The notes under the pieces were generated by a model. It did not search any database, was not told the origin of the DNA, and saw only the letters and a list, made by a program, of their open reading frames with translations. Shown piece by piece: positions 1 to 7,306 of a stretch of DNA of 17,364 bases (position 1 is its first letter; every line of letters starts with the position of its first letter). The translations under genes and the position numbers were made by a program. Source of the stretch: JAPYTU01 sp036166735 (GTDB lineage: Bacteria; Bacteroidota; Bacteroidia; Cytophagales; MED-G16); the NCBI GenBank assembly GCA_036166735.1, contig JAYZHG010000089.1, positions 1-17,364 of the forward strand, in the 5' to 3' direction.

Positions 1-63
1 TTTGAATGGAATACAAGTATTGATATTGCTATTAATAAACTTAAAGGAAAAATTAAAAATTAA
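1..63 (+). CDS. C-terminal end of an unidentified protein (partial)
   Basis: The first 63 bases read open in frame 1 and end at TAA, giving a 20-residue lysine-rich tail that ends KGKIKN. The start lies outside the window. The stop falls 13 bases before the -33 element of the tRNA-Ser promoter, which is where a gene end would be expected. I do not recognise the family from so short a tail. Another frame is also open here, so the reading frame is only probable. Confidence 0.45.
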   Translation, partial: FEWNTSIDIAINKLKGKIKN

Positions 64-76
64 ATTTCAAGCTATT

Positions 77-107
77 TTTGGCAAATATTTTAATTAATAT
101 ACTTTTG
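77..107 (+). promoter_or_regulatory. Bacteroidota-type promoter of tRNA-Ser
   Basis: TTTG at 77-80, a 19-base spacer, then TACTTTTG at 100-107 match the Bacteroidota sigma-A pattern (-33 TTTG, -7 TANNTTTG) exactly. Transcription should start around 112-115, about 10 bases before the tRNA. It probably also drives the two genes behind the tRNA, since no other promoter is obvious between them. Confidence 0.75.
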
Positions 108-124
108 CAGCCATAGATTACTCT

Positions 125-209
125 AGAGGAGTGGCAGAGTGGTCGAATGCGGCGGTCTTGAAAACCGTTGTACCGCAAGGTACCGGGGGTTCGAATCCCT
201 CCTCCTCTG
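125..209 (+). tRNA. tRNA-Ser(UGA)
   Basis: Acceptor arm 125-131 (AGAGGAG) pairs with 202-208 (CTCCTCT); the discriminator is G209. The anticodon stem 152-156/164-168 encloses a seven-base loop with anticodon TGA at 159-161. A long variable arm (GTACC, loop GCAA, GGTAC; 170-183) marks it as a class II tRNA, consistent with serine. The T arm is 185-189/197-201 with a TTCGAAT loop. No CCA is encoded after G209, so CCA must be added enzymatically. It reads UCN serine codons, mainly UCA, which are frequent in this AT-rich genome. Confidence 0.97.
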
Positions 210-224
210 CATATTTTATTAAAA

Positions 225-554
225 GTGAAATCACAATTTTTTCAAGATGTTTACGAAGTAGTCAAATTAATTCCCAAAGGAAGAGTTACATCTTATGGAG
301 CAATAGCTAGATATTTAGGAACTACTAAAAGTGCACGTGTAGTTGGATGGGCAATGAATAATTCTCACATACTAAATAATGTTCCAGCACATAGAGTTGT
401 AAACCGTGACGGACTATTAACTGGGAAAAATCATTTTCCATATCCCAATGCAATGAAAAATCTTTTAGAATCAGAAGGAATTAAAATTCAGAAAGATAAA
501 ATAATCAATTTTAATGCCTATTATTGGGATCCTATTAAAGAGTTAGAATTATAA
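225..554 (+). CDS. Alkyltransferase-like protein (MGMT/Ogt DNA-binding domain), active-site Cys replaced by Ala
   Basis: A 109-residue single-domain protein of the O6-alkylguanine-DNA alkyltransferase DNA-binding fold. Visible hallmarks are GRVTSYGAIA (19-28, with the Tyr that rotates the damaged base), the SARVVGWAM helix with the putative Arg finger at 38, and the active-site segment PAHRVVNRDG at 54-63. Methyltransferases have PCHR here. This protein has Ala55, so it cannot accept an alkyl group; as in known alkyltransferase-like proteins it presumably binds O6-alkylguanine and flags it for nucleotide excision repair (inference from family). I chose the GTG at 225 because it gives the usual N-terminus just before FFQDVYEVV. 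The longer reading from the ATG at 168 would lie inside the tRNA. It begins 15 bases after tRNA-Ser, so it is probably transcribed with it. Confidence 0.88.
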   Translation: MKSQFFQDVYEVVKLIPKGRVTSYGAIARYLGTTKSARVVGWAMNNSHILNNVPAHRVVNRDGLLTGKNHFPYPNAMKNLLESEGIKIQKDKIINFNAYYWDPIKELEL

Positions 555-573
555 AATAATATTTAAACATCTA

Positions 574-1797
574 ATGAAAAAAATTCTATTCATAATAATA
601 ATTCTGAATTTCTCTTTTAGTCTAAAAGGACAAAATAAATTGCCAAAATTTTATATTAAATGTGAAAGATGTGATAATAACTTTCTAAAAAATGAAATTA
701 GTTATGTTGACCATGTTAGAGATCAGGGTCTTGCAGACATTCAACTTTTTATTTATAGAAACAGGAATGCAAATAATGGTAACAGATACACATTAGATTA
801 CATTGGTGCTAATCAATTCTCAGACAATAAAATATCATTAACTCTTGATACAAATCCTAAAATGACAAGAGATGAAATAAGAAACTCACTAAAAAGAAAG
901 ATTGAACTCGGCTTGATACATTATTTAATGAAAACTGATATTGCAGATAATATTTTGATTTCTATTGACAGTCAAATTAGTAACGTTAACTCTAATGAAT
1001 CAAGTTCAGATAAATGGAAAAATTGGGTGTTTCAAACTGCTGGTGAAGCTAACTTTGAAAATGAAACAAGTAGGAAACAATCAAATTTTGAAATTCAATT
1101 TGATGCAGATAAAGTAACTGATAAAATTAAACTTCAAATAGATCTTGATTTTGAGCAATCTAATAACAGATATGAAAATGATGATAATACTTTTATTAGT
1201 AAGAGAAATAGAAAAAATTTAACAATTAAAAGTGTTTGGAGTATAAATGACAAATGGTCAACAGGTGTTATTGCAGGACTTGGAGGAGATACTTATCAAA
1301 ACATAAATTTTAGGCATTGGGTTCAACCTGCAATTGAATATAGTTTTTTTCCTTATAATGAATTTGTAAGAAGAGAGATGGTAATTAACTATGGAATTGG
1401 ATACGGATATAGAAACTATATAGAAGAAACAATTTATAATAAATTTGAAGAATACGTATATGTTCATCAAATTGGTTTTGAAACAAGATTTAGACAACCA
1501 TGGGGTGAAATTTATGCACGTCTATCAGGAAAATCTTTTTTACAAGAACCTTCAAAGAATAGTATGAGATTAAACAGTTGGTTTTCCATAAGAGTTTTTG
1601 AAGGATTATCATTTAGAATTGGTGGAGAAATTGAATTAATTAGAGATCAAATTAGCTTACCAAAAGGAAATGCTTCAATCGAGGATCTACTTTTACAACA
1701 AAAAGAAATTGCTACAGATTTCTACTCAGAATTTAGAGTTGGTTTAAGTTATACTTTTGGATCAGCATTTAATAATTATCTCAATAGTAGATTATAA
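574..1797 (+). CDS. Uncharacterised outer-membrane beta-barrel protein with N-terminal CxxC domain
   Basis: 407 residues. A hydrophobic N-terminus (about 1-20, ending at LKGQ) is a signal peptide. It is followed by a globular section with Cys30 and Cys33 (KCERCD), the pattern EISYVDHVRDQGLADIQLFI (41-60) and a helical stretch to about 120. From about 150 on, alternating polar/aromatic strands suggest an outer-membrane barrel, ending in GLSYTFGS and a short tail. From memory this architecture (a CxxCD motif, a DVH/DIQ-like strand, then a barrel ending SYTFGS..NN) recurs as hypothetical proteins in Bacteroidota and some neighbouring phyla; I know no assigned function. It starts 19 bases after the alkyltransferase-like gene with no promoter seen between them. 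Its stop codon directly abuts the stop of the opposing symporter gene. Confidence 0.8.
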   Translation: MKKILFIIIILNFSFSLKGQNKLPKFYIKCERCDNNFLKNEISYVDHVRDQGLADIQLFIYRNRNANNGNRYTLDYIGANQFSDNKISLTLDTNPKMTRDEIRNSLKRKIELGLIHYLMKTDIADNILISIDSQISNVNSNESSSDKWKNWVFQTAGEANFENETSRKQSNFEIQFDADKVTDKIKLQIDLDFEQSNNRYENDDNTFISKRNRKNLTIKSVWSINDKWSTGVIAGLGGDTYQNINFRHWVQPAIEYSFFPYNEFVRREMVINYGIGYGYRNYIEETIYNKFEEYVYVHQIGFETRFRQPWGEIYARLSGKSFLQEPSKNSMRLNSWFSIRVFEGLSFRIGGEIELIRDQISLPKGNASIEDLLLQQKEIATDFYSEFRVGLSYTFGSAFNNYLNSRL

Positions 1798-3237
1798 TTA
1801 GCTTCTTTCTCTAATTAAAAACAAACCAATAAAAGTAAGAAGTCCATTAAGTAACAGCAATTCAAAACCAAACTTATAACCAAATAACAATTCTTCAGAA
1901 TATATGTTTATTAAATAAGTTAGAGCGGGTGATATAATACAAACCCAAAATGAAAATTTATCCTTTATTTTATATTTTGTAAAAATTCCAAATGAAAATA
2001 AACCAAGCAATGGCCCATAAGTATATCCAGCTGCTTTAAAAATTGAATTTATGACACTTTCATCATTAATTGAATTAAATATCATAATAACAACAAAAAG
2101 GATTATAGAAAAACCCAAATGAACAGCGAGTCTAACTTTTTTTCTATTAGTATTTTTTATTTTATCAAAATTTAAAAAATCTATACAAAATGCAGTCGTT
2201 AAAGATGTGAGAGCGGAATCAGCACTTGAATATGCAGCAGCAATAATACCAAGTATAAAAACTACAGAAGTAAAATCACCTAAATGATTAAGGGCAAGTA
2301 AAGGATATAAATCATCGGTTCTCTCTGGAACAGTAAAACCAATAAAATCAGAATATAAATAAAGTAGTGCCCCTAGACATAAAAATAAAAGATTAGCAAA
2401 AACCAAAATAACACAAAACCAAAACATATTTTTTTGTGCTTCTGATAAATTTCTACACGTAAGGTTTTTCTGCATCATATCCTGATCAAGACCAGTCATA
2501 ACAATTGCAATAAAAGCTCCAGAAATAAACTGTTTAAAAAAATCATTACTTTCTTTCCAATTAAAATGGAAAATTTGAGAAAATTCACTTGATCTTATTA
2601 AACTATAAGACTCTGCTAGACTAATATTCATTTTATTTAAAATAATAACTATTGTAATGATAACAGCTGAAAGCATAAATAAGGTTTGCAAAGCATCAGT
2701 CCATACAATTGTTTTTATCCCACCTTTAAAGGTGTATATCCATATCAATAAAATAGTTACTAATACAGAAAAAGAAAATGGAAATCCTAAATCATTAAAT
2801 ATTGCAATTTGAAGAACTCCAGCAACTAAAAATAATCTAAAAGAAGCACCAATAGTTCTAGATAATAAAAAGAAGAAAGAACCTGTTCTATAACTATAGA
2901 AACCAAATCTCTGATCTAAATAAGAATAAATGGAAACTAAATTATATCTATAATATAATGGTAATAAAACCCGAGCAATAACAAAATATCCCAATAGATA
3001 TCCTAGAACTACTTGAAAATATGAAAAATTACTATTTCCTACTTCCCCAGGCACAGAAATAAACGTAACTCCAGAAAGAGAAGTGCCTATCATACCAAAT
3101 GCAACTAAAAACCAAGGCGACGATCTATTTGCATTAAAAAAATCATAAAAATTTGAATTTTTTGTCGTTAATCTTGAAATAAAAAGAAGAACAATAAAAT
3201 AAATTATAAAAATCAGAAGTATTATGTTGGCATTCAT
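1798..3237 (-). CDS. Sodium:solute symporter (SSS/SLC5 family)
   Basis: 479 residues, almost entirely hydrophobic helices, about 13 membrane spans with the LeuT-like fold of the SSS family. Supporting motifs are GTSLSGVTFISVPGEVG (51-67) in the first core helix, the loop plus helix at 101-143 (SIYSYLDQRFG, RTIGASFRLF), GGIKTIVWTDALQ (172-184), GLDQDMMQKNLTCRN (249-263), and YSSADSALTSLTTAF (336-350). The last carries the paired serines expected at the conserved Na2 sodium site. It should import a small solute with Na+ at the inner membrane; the substrate cannot be read from sequence. It is transcribed divergently from recR across a 98-base gap and ends with no gap against the upstream barrel gene. 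I found no convincing -7 box of its own. Confidence 0.92.
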   Translation of the reverse strand: MNANIILLIFIIYFIVLLFISRLTTKNSNFYDFFNANRSSPWFLVAFGMIGTSLSGVTFISVPGEVGNSNFSYFQVVLGYLLGYFVIARVLLPLYYRYNLVSIYSYLDQRFGFYSYRTGSFFFLLSRTIGASFRLFLVAGVLQIAIFNDLGFPFSFSVLVTILLIWIYTFKGGIKTIVWTDALQTLFMLSAVIITIVIILNKMNISLAESYSLIRSSEFSQIFHFNWKESNDFFKQFISGAFIAIVMTGLDQDMMQKNLTCRNLSEAQKNMFWFCVILVFANLLFLCLGALLYLYSDFIGFTVPERTDDLYPLLALNHLGDFTSVVFILGIIAAAYSSADSALTSLTTAFCIDFLNFDKIKNTNRKKVRLAVHLGFSIILFVVIMIFNSINDESVINSIFKAAGYTYGPLLGLFSFGIFTKYKIKDKFSFWVCIISPALTYLINIYSEELLFGYKFGFELLLLNGLLTFIGLFLIRERS

Positions 3238-3240
3238 ATT

Positions 3241-3310
3241 TATTTTTGAAAAAAATCTAGTATGTTAGAAAAATATTTAGATTCTAAAGTTAAAGTCAGA
3301 TATACTTTTT
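3241..3310 (+). promoter_or_regulatory. Possible promoter region of recR-aminotransferase
   Basis: The 98-base divergent gap contains an exact -7-like TATTTTTG at 3241-3248 (leader would be about 80 bases) and a one-mismatch box TACTTTTT at 3303-3310 (leader about 20 bases, more usual in this window). Neither has a clear -33 TTTG, so which one is used is undecided. Confidence 0.35.
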
Positions 3311-3335
3311 AAAAAATAAACTGGAACTAATTTAA

Positions 3336-3950
3336 ATGAAATTACCTACAAAAATTATAGAAAATGCAGTTAATGAAATATCTAAACTACCTGGTATTGG
3401 GAAGAAAACTGCGTTAAGATTATCATTATTTCTTCTAAAAAAAGAAACGCAGTTTACAAAAAATATTTCAAATGCGCTAGTTGAATTAAAAGAGAAAACC
3501 GTTTACTGTGATGAGTGCCATATGATATGCGAAGAAGGAAAGTGTATTTGTCAAACTCCAAATTCATTTATAAATAGAGAGATTTTATGCTTAGTTGAAG
3601 ATACACCAGATGCACTAGCAATTCAAAATACAAATCATTACAATGGATTATTTCATGTTATAGGAGGGCTTATTTCACCAATTGATGGAATTGGACCAGA
3701 AAACTTAAATATTGATTCTCTTGTTAAACGGATTGAAAAAAATAAGATTAAAGAAATAATTTTTGCTCTAAGTCCTACCCTAGATGGTGATACAACATCA
3801 TTTTATATTTCAAAAAGATTATCAAAATTTAACCTAAAAATAACAACAATATCTAGAGGAATTCCTATAGGAGGAGAAATTGAATATGCTGATGAAATTA
3901 CTCTTGGAAAAAGCATTTCGTCGAGAATTAATTATAAACTAGAAAAATGA
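3336..3950 (+). CDS. recR: Recombination mediator protein RecR
   Basis: 204 residues, the normal RecR length (about 200). RecR works with RecO (and RecF) to load RecA onto single-stranded DNA at gaps. The N-terminal helix-hairpin-helix is at 14-30 (ISKLPGIGKKTALRLSL). A zinc-finger region at 58-72 contains Cys58, 61, 65, 70 and 72. The Toprim domain follows with LCLVEDTPD (84-92) and the signature HVIGGLISPIDGIGP (107-121). The second half of the zinc finger is unusual, reading CxC where most RecR have CxxC. The end overlaps the next gene by ATGA, so the two are translationally coupled. This is the only TGA stop I noted among the plus-strand genes and supports use of the standard code. Confidence 0.97.
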   Translation: MKLPTKIIENAVNEISKLPGIGKKTALRLSLFLLKKETQFTKNISNALVELKEKTVYCDECHMICEEGKCICQTPNSFINREILCLVEDTPDALAIQNTNHYNGLFHVIGGLISPIDGIGPENLNIDSLVKRIEKNKIKEIIFALSPTLDGDTTSFYISKRLSKFNLKITTISRGIPIGGEIEYADEITLGKSISSRINYKLEK

Positions 3951-5146
3951 ACACAGAGTCTAACAGATTAAAAAATGTTGAAGAGTCTTCTACCCTCGCT
4001 ATGGCTGCTCTAGCAAGAAAATATAAATCCAAAGGTATTGATGTTATTAGTCTCAGCCTTGGAGAACCAGACTTTAAAACACCACAACATATTTGTGATG
4101 GAGCAAAAGAAGCAATTGATTCAGGAAAATATTTTTCTTATCCTCCTGTATCTGGTTATAATGACTTAAAAGAAGCTATTTCTTTAAAATTTAAAAATGA
4201 AAACAACCTAAATTATCCTGCAAAAAATATTATTGTATCAAATGGAGTGAAACATTCAATTACAAACATTATGTTTTCTTTACTAAATAAGGGTGACGAA
4301 GTTATTGTATTTGCTCCATTCTGGGTTAGTTATGCTGCAATTATAAAATTGGCTGATGGTTTACCTGTATTTATTGATTCCACAATTGAAAATGACTTCA
4401 AACCCACAACTAAACAGTTAAAAAATGCGATTACAAATAAAACTAAAGCGATAATTTTCAGTTCCCCATGTAATCCAACAGGAACAGTTTTTACAAGAGA
4501 AGATCTTGAATCTTATAGAGAAATACTCATTAATTATCCAGATATTTTTATTATCTCTGATGAAATATATGAACATATTAATTTCACAAAAGAACACTGT
4601 AGCATAGGATCACTCGATGGAATGCAAGAAAAAACTATAACAATGAATGGTTTTTCTAAAGCCTTTGCTATGACAGGCTGGAGAGTTGGATACATAGGAG
4701 CTCCTGATAACATAATAAAAGCAATCAATAAAATGCAAGGGCAAACAACATCCGCAAATTGTTCCATAGCTCAAAGAGCAGGCCTAAAAGCTCTTGAGAT
4801 TGGAAACAAATGTGCAATAGAAATGAGAGAACAATATCTAAATAGAAGAAATATTGTTTATAATATACTTAAAGATATTAATGGTTTAAAAACCAATTTA
4901 CCCAAAGGAGCATTTTATTTTTTCCCTGATATAAGTCATTTTTTAGGACTAAAAACTGAAAAAGGAGATGAAATTAAAAGTGCAAATGATCTCTCTTTAT
5001 ATCTTCTTGAATACGGTAAAATTTCACTAGTACCAGGTGAAGATTTTGGTGCACCAAACTGCATAAGATTATCCTATGCCGCTAGTGAAAAAGATCTAAT
5101 TGAAGCTATCAAAAGGCTTTCTTCCTCTTTAAATAAGCTTACTTAG
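3947..5146 (+). CDS. aspC: Class I PLP aminotransferase, aspartate aminotransferase type
   Basis: 399 residues, the length of class I-gamma aspartate aminotransferases. It interconverts aspartate/2-oxoglutarate with oxaloacetate/glutamate in the cytoplasm. Visible fold-type I residues are SLGEPDF (37-43), NPTG (176-179), SDEIY (204-208, Asp205 contacting the PLP ring nitrogen), NGFSKAFAMTGWRVGY (234-249, with Lys238 as the Schiff-base lysine and Arg246 binding the phosphate), and the C-terminal NCIRLSYA with the substrate-carboxylate Arg. The ATG overlaps the recR stop (ATGA), so the pair forms one operon, although the functions are unrelated. Related enzymes can act on prephenate or branched substrates, so specificity for aspartate is inferred from overall resemblance, and the symbol is the generic one. 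Confidence 0.88.
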   Translation: MNTESNRLKNVEESSTLAMAALARKYKSKGIDVISLSLGEPDFKTPQHICDGAKEAIDSGKYFSYPPVSGYNDLKEAISLKFKNENNLNYPAKNIIVSNGVKHSITNIMFSLLNKGDEVIVFAPFWVSYAAIIKLADGLPVFIDSTIENDFKPTTKQLKNAITNKTKAIIFSSPCNPTGTVFTREDLESYREILINYPDIFIISDEIYEHINFTKEHCSIGSLDGMQEKTITMNGFSKAFAMTGWRVGYIGAPDNIIKAINKMQGQTTSANCSIAQRAGLKALEIGNKCAIEMREQYLNRRNIVYNILKDINGLKTNLPKGAFYFFPDISHFLGLKTEKGDEIKSANDLSLYLLEYGKISLVPGEDFGAPNCIRLSYAASEKDLIEAIKRLSSSLNKLT

Positions 5147-5185
5147 AATTAAATAAAATGTTATAATTACCAATTTAGAGTTATA

Positions 5186-5193
5186 TATCTTTG
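5186..5193 (+). promoter_or_regulatory. -7 box of the adk-obgE promoter
   Basis: TATCTTTG is an exact TANNTTTG box 16 bases before the adk ATG at 5210. No TTTG sits at the usual -33 distance, so the upstream element is weak or absent. The expected leader is about 10-12 bases. Confidence 0.6.
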
Positions 5194-5209
5194 GTTATAT
5201 TTAATTATT

Positions 5210-5779
5210 ATGACAAACATTATATTATTCGGTCCTCCTGGAGCAGGAAAAGGAACTCAAAGTGATAAATTAATTCAAAAATACAATTTGATTCATTTAT
5301 CTACTGGAGATCTTTTTCGAATCCATTTAAATAATAAAACTAAGCTTGGACTAGAAGCAAAAAAATTTATGGATAATGGAAATCTAGTACCTGATTCTGT
5401 TGTAATAAATATGGTAGAAAAAAAAATTCTAGAAAATTTAAATTCTAATGGGTTTATTTTTGATGGTTTCCCCAGAACTGTTAATCAAGCTATAGCATTA
5501 GATCAAATGCTAAAAAAAAACAATCTAATGATTAATTTAATGATTTCACTAAATGTAAATGATAAGGAATTAAAAAAAAGAATTAAAAAAAGAGCTTTAG
5601 TTTCTGATAGAATAGATGATCAAAGTGAAGAAAAAATAAATAATAGAATTCAAGTATATAAAAAAGAAACTTTACCAGTCTCTAATCATTATAGAAATCT
5701 AAATAAATACAATGAAATAAATGGTATTGGTTCAATAGATGACATATTTTATAATATATGTTCAAAAATTGATAAGTAA
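5210..5779 (+). CDS. adk: Adenylate kinase (short, lidless form)
   Basis: 189 residues. Catalyses ATP + AMP to 2 ADP in the cytoplasm. P-loop GPPGAGKGT is at 8-16, the AMP-binding STGDLFR at 31-37, FDGFPRT at 84-90, and DRIDD (133-137) replaces the full LID. The roughly 190-residue length and absence of a 30-residue LID insertion make this the short bacterial form usual in Bacteroidota, not a truncation. The stop codon is immediately followed by the obgE ATG, so adk and obgE form one unit, a common pairing in this phylum. Two runs of nine A (5418-5426, 5512-5520) lie within the gene. Confidence 0.97.
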   Translation: MTNIILFGPPGAGKGTQSDKLIQKYNLIHLSTGDLFRIHLNNKTKLGLEAKKFMDNGNLVPDSVVINMVEKKILENLNSNGFIFDGFPRTVNQAIALDQMLKKNNLMINLMISLNVNDKELKKRIKKRALVSDRIDDQSEEKINNRIQVYKKETLPVSNHYRNLNKYNEINGIGSIDDIFYNICSKIDK

Positions 5780-6766
5780 ATGAGCAATCCTAATTTTATT
5801 GATTATGTAAAAATATTTTGTAAATCTGGAAATGGTGGAAAAGGATCTGCTCATTTCAGAAGAGAAAAATTTGCTCCCAAAGGAGGTCCTGATGGAGGAG
5901 ATGGAGGAAGAGGTGGAAATATAATACTCAAAGGAAATAAACAATTATGGACCCTTCTACATCTAAAATTCACAAAGCATGTGGTTGCAGAAAATGGAGG
6001 AGATGGTTCTGGGTCAAAAAAGTATGGATCTAATGGAAAAGATACCATAATTGAAGTTCCTCTTGGTACAATAGCTAAATCTTCTGAAAGAAGTAAAAAA
6101 AAATTAGAAATATTAAATCATAATGAAGAAAAAATACTACTTAAAGGCGGCATTGGAGGTCTAGGAAATGATCATTTTAAAAGTCCTACAAATCAAGCAC
6201 CACAGTACAGCCAAACTGGTAAAGTAGGAATTGAAGAATGGATAACTCTTGAACTTAAAGTATTAGCTGACGTTGGATTAGTTGGATTTCCAAATGCTGG
6301 AAAATCAACACTATTATCTTCAATATCTAAAGCTAAACCTAAAATTGGAGATTATCCATTTACTACATTAACACCAAATCTAGGAGTAGTCCCATATAAA
6401 GATTATAAATCATTTATTGTAGCAGACATACCTGGTATTATTGAAGGAGCATCCAAAGGCAAAGGTCTTGGTATAAGATTTTTAAGACATATTGAAAGAA
6501 ATTCAATTTTATTATTTTTAATACCATTTGATTCGAATATTAAAAATGAATATCAATTATTATCTAATGAATTAAAAAAATACAATAAAAAGCTATTAGA
6601 AAAAAAAATTATTGTTGCTATCTCAAAATGTGATCTAGCATCCAAAGAAAAAATTGATAAAATTGATTTCAAATCAAAATATCCGGTAATTAAAATATCA
6701 AGTATAACCAACTTAGGATTAATTGAACTAAAAGATTGTATTTGGAAAGAAATTAATTCAAAATAG
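5780..6766 (+). CDS. obgE: GTPase Obg (ribosome assembly and stress)
   Basis: 328 residues. Obg binds the 50S ribosomal subunit and couples its maturation to GTP and stress alarmone levels. The N-terminal glycine-rich Obg fold spans about 1-160 (GNGGKGSAHFRREKFAPKGG, GGDGGRGGN). The G domain follows: G1 GFPNAGKST (169-177), switch-I threonines in YPFTTLTPN (192-200), G3 DIPG (216-219), and G4 SKCD (282-285) in place of NKxD, a variant seen in Bacteroidota Obg. G5 is near KISSITN. It ends soon after the G domain, so the variable C-terminal OCT domain is absent. It starts directly on the adk stop and must be coupled to it. Two runs of nine A (6095-6103, 6600-6608) are present. Confidence 0.97.
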   Translation: MSNPNFIDYVKIFCKSGNGGKGSAHFRREKFAPKGGPDGGDGGRGGNIILKGNKQLWTLLHLKFTKHVVAENGGDGSGSKKYGSNGKDTIIEVPLGTIAKSSERSKKKLEILNHNEEKILLKGGIGGLGNDHFKSPTNQAPQYSQTGKVGIEEWITLELKVLADVGLVGFPNAGKSTLLSSISKAKPKIGDYPFTTLTPNLGVVPYKDYKSFIVADIPGIIEGASKGKGLGIRFLRHIERNSILLFLIPFDSNIKNEYQLLSNELKKYNKKLLEKKIIVAISKCDLASKEKIDKIDFKSKYPVIKISSITNLGLIELKDCIWKEINSK

Positions 6767-6772
6767 TCAAAA

Positions 6773-6808
6773 TGTCATTTATATAATTTTGGCAAAGAAA
6801 TTGCAATG
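6773..6808 (+). promoter_or_regulatory. grpE-dnaJ promoter region with TGTCAT and a sigma-54-like -24/-12 motif
   Basis: The 51-base gap before grpE holds TGTCAT (6773-6778), a housekeeping-type -7 box TAATTTTG (6784-6791), and TTGGCA...TTGCA (6789-6805). The last has GG at 6791-6792, exactly ten bases, then GC at 6803-6804, the invariant pattern of sigma-54 promoters; only the CG after TGGCA is replaced by AA. The two models give different starts: about 6797 for the TANNTTTG box (leader about 20 bases, normal) and about 6816 for sigma-54 (almost leaderless). The short leader is an argument against the second model. Confidence 0.55.
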
Positions 6809-6817
6809 TAATAAGTC

Positions 6818-7306
6818 ATGAATAAAAAAAGTACTCCAAAAAATACAAAAGCAAAAAAAGCAGATAAAATATCTGATGTAAAAAATGAACTTAAAGAATC
6901 AAAGGAGAAATATCTTAGAATATATTCTGAATTTGAAAATTATAGAAGAAGAACTTCTAAAGAAAAATTAGAAATGATTGAAGTTTCTAATCAAGAATTA
7001 ATCAGGGATATTTTACCTGTAATTGATGATTTTGAAAGAGCTTTACAAGCAATTAAATCTGAACAAAAAGATGATTTTGAAGGATTTAATCTTATAAGTC
7101 AAAAACTTAATAATATTTTAGAAAAATACAATCTTATAAAAATGGAAGTAAATAAAGAAGATGTTTTTGATTTAGAATTACATGAAGCAATAACTAATAC
7201 TCCTGCTGGTAAAAAACTTAAAGGTAAAATTGTTGATATAATTGAAGAAGGCTATCTAATTGGAGAAAAAATTATTCGACACGCTAAAGTTGTAATTGGT
7301 TCATAA
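6818..7306 (+). CDS. grpE: Nucleotide exchange factor GrpE
   Basis: 162 residues, slightly shorter than most bacterial GrpE because of a short tail at the start. GrpE is a homodimer that releases ADP from DnaK and so resets the chaperone. A lysine-rich disordered start (1-20) is followed by the long coiled-coil dimerisation helix (about 20-75, including YSEFENYRRRTSKEK and DILPVIDDFERALQ). The C-terminal beta-wing contacts DnaK (about 115-160, with HEAITNTPAGKK and VDIIEEGYLIGEKIIRHAKVVIG). The stop TAA and the dnaJ ATG share one base (TAATG), so translation is coupled. dnaK itself is about 4.3 kb downstream in a separate transcription unit with a similar promoter layout. Confidence 0.97.
   Translation: MNKKSTPKNTKAKKADKISDVKNELKESKEKYLRIYSEFENYRRRTSKEKLEMIEVSNQELIRDILPVIDDFERALQAIKSEQKDDFEGFNLISQKLNNILEKYNLIKMEVNKEDVFDLELHEAITNTPAGKKLKGKIVDIIEEGYLIGEKIIRHAKVVIGS

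Noticed and set aside
168..224. Extension of the alkyltransferase-like gene to the ATG at 168
   Set aside because: The extra 19 residues would be translated from inside tRNA-Ser and resemble no family N-terminus; the GTG at 225 gives the expected start.
5210..5779. adk as a truncated gene because the LID is missing
   Set aside because: The roughly 190-residue lidless form is the normal short adenylate kinase of this phylum, and all core motifs are intact.
6784..6820. TTTTGG before grpE as a -33 element
   Set aside because: The start codon is only 26 bases downstream, leaving no room for a -7 box at the usual spacing.
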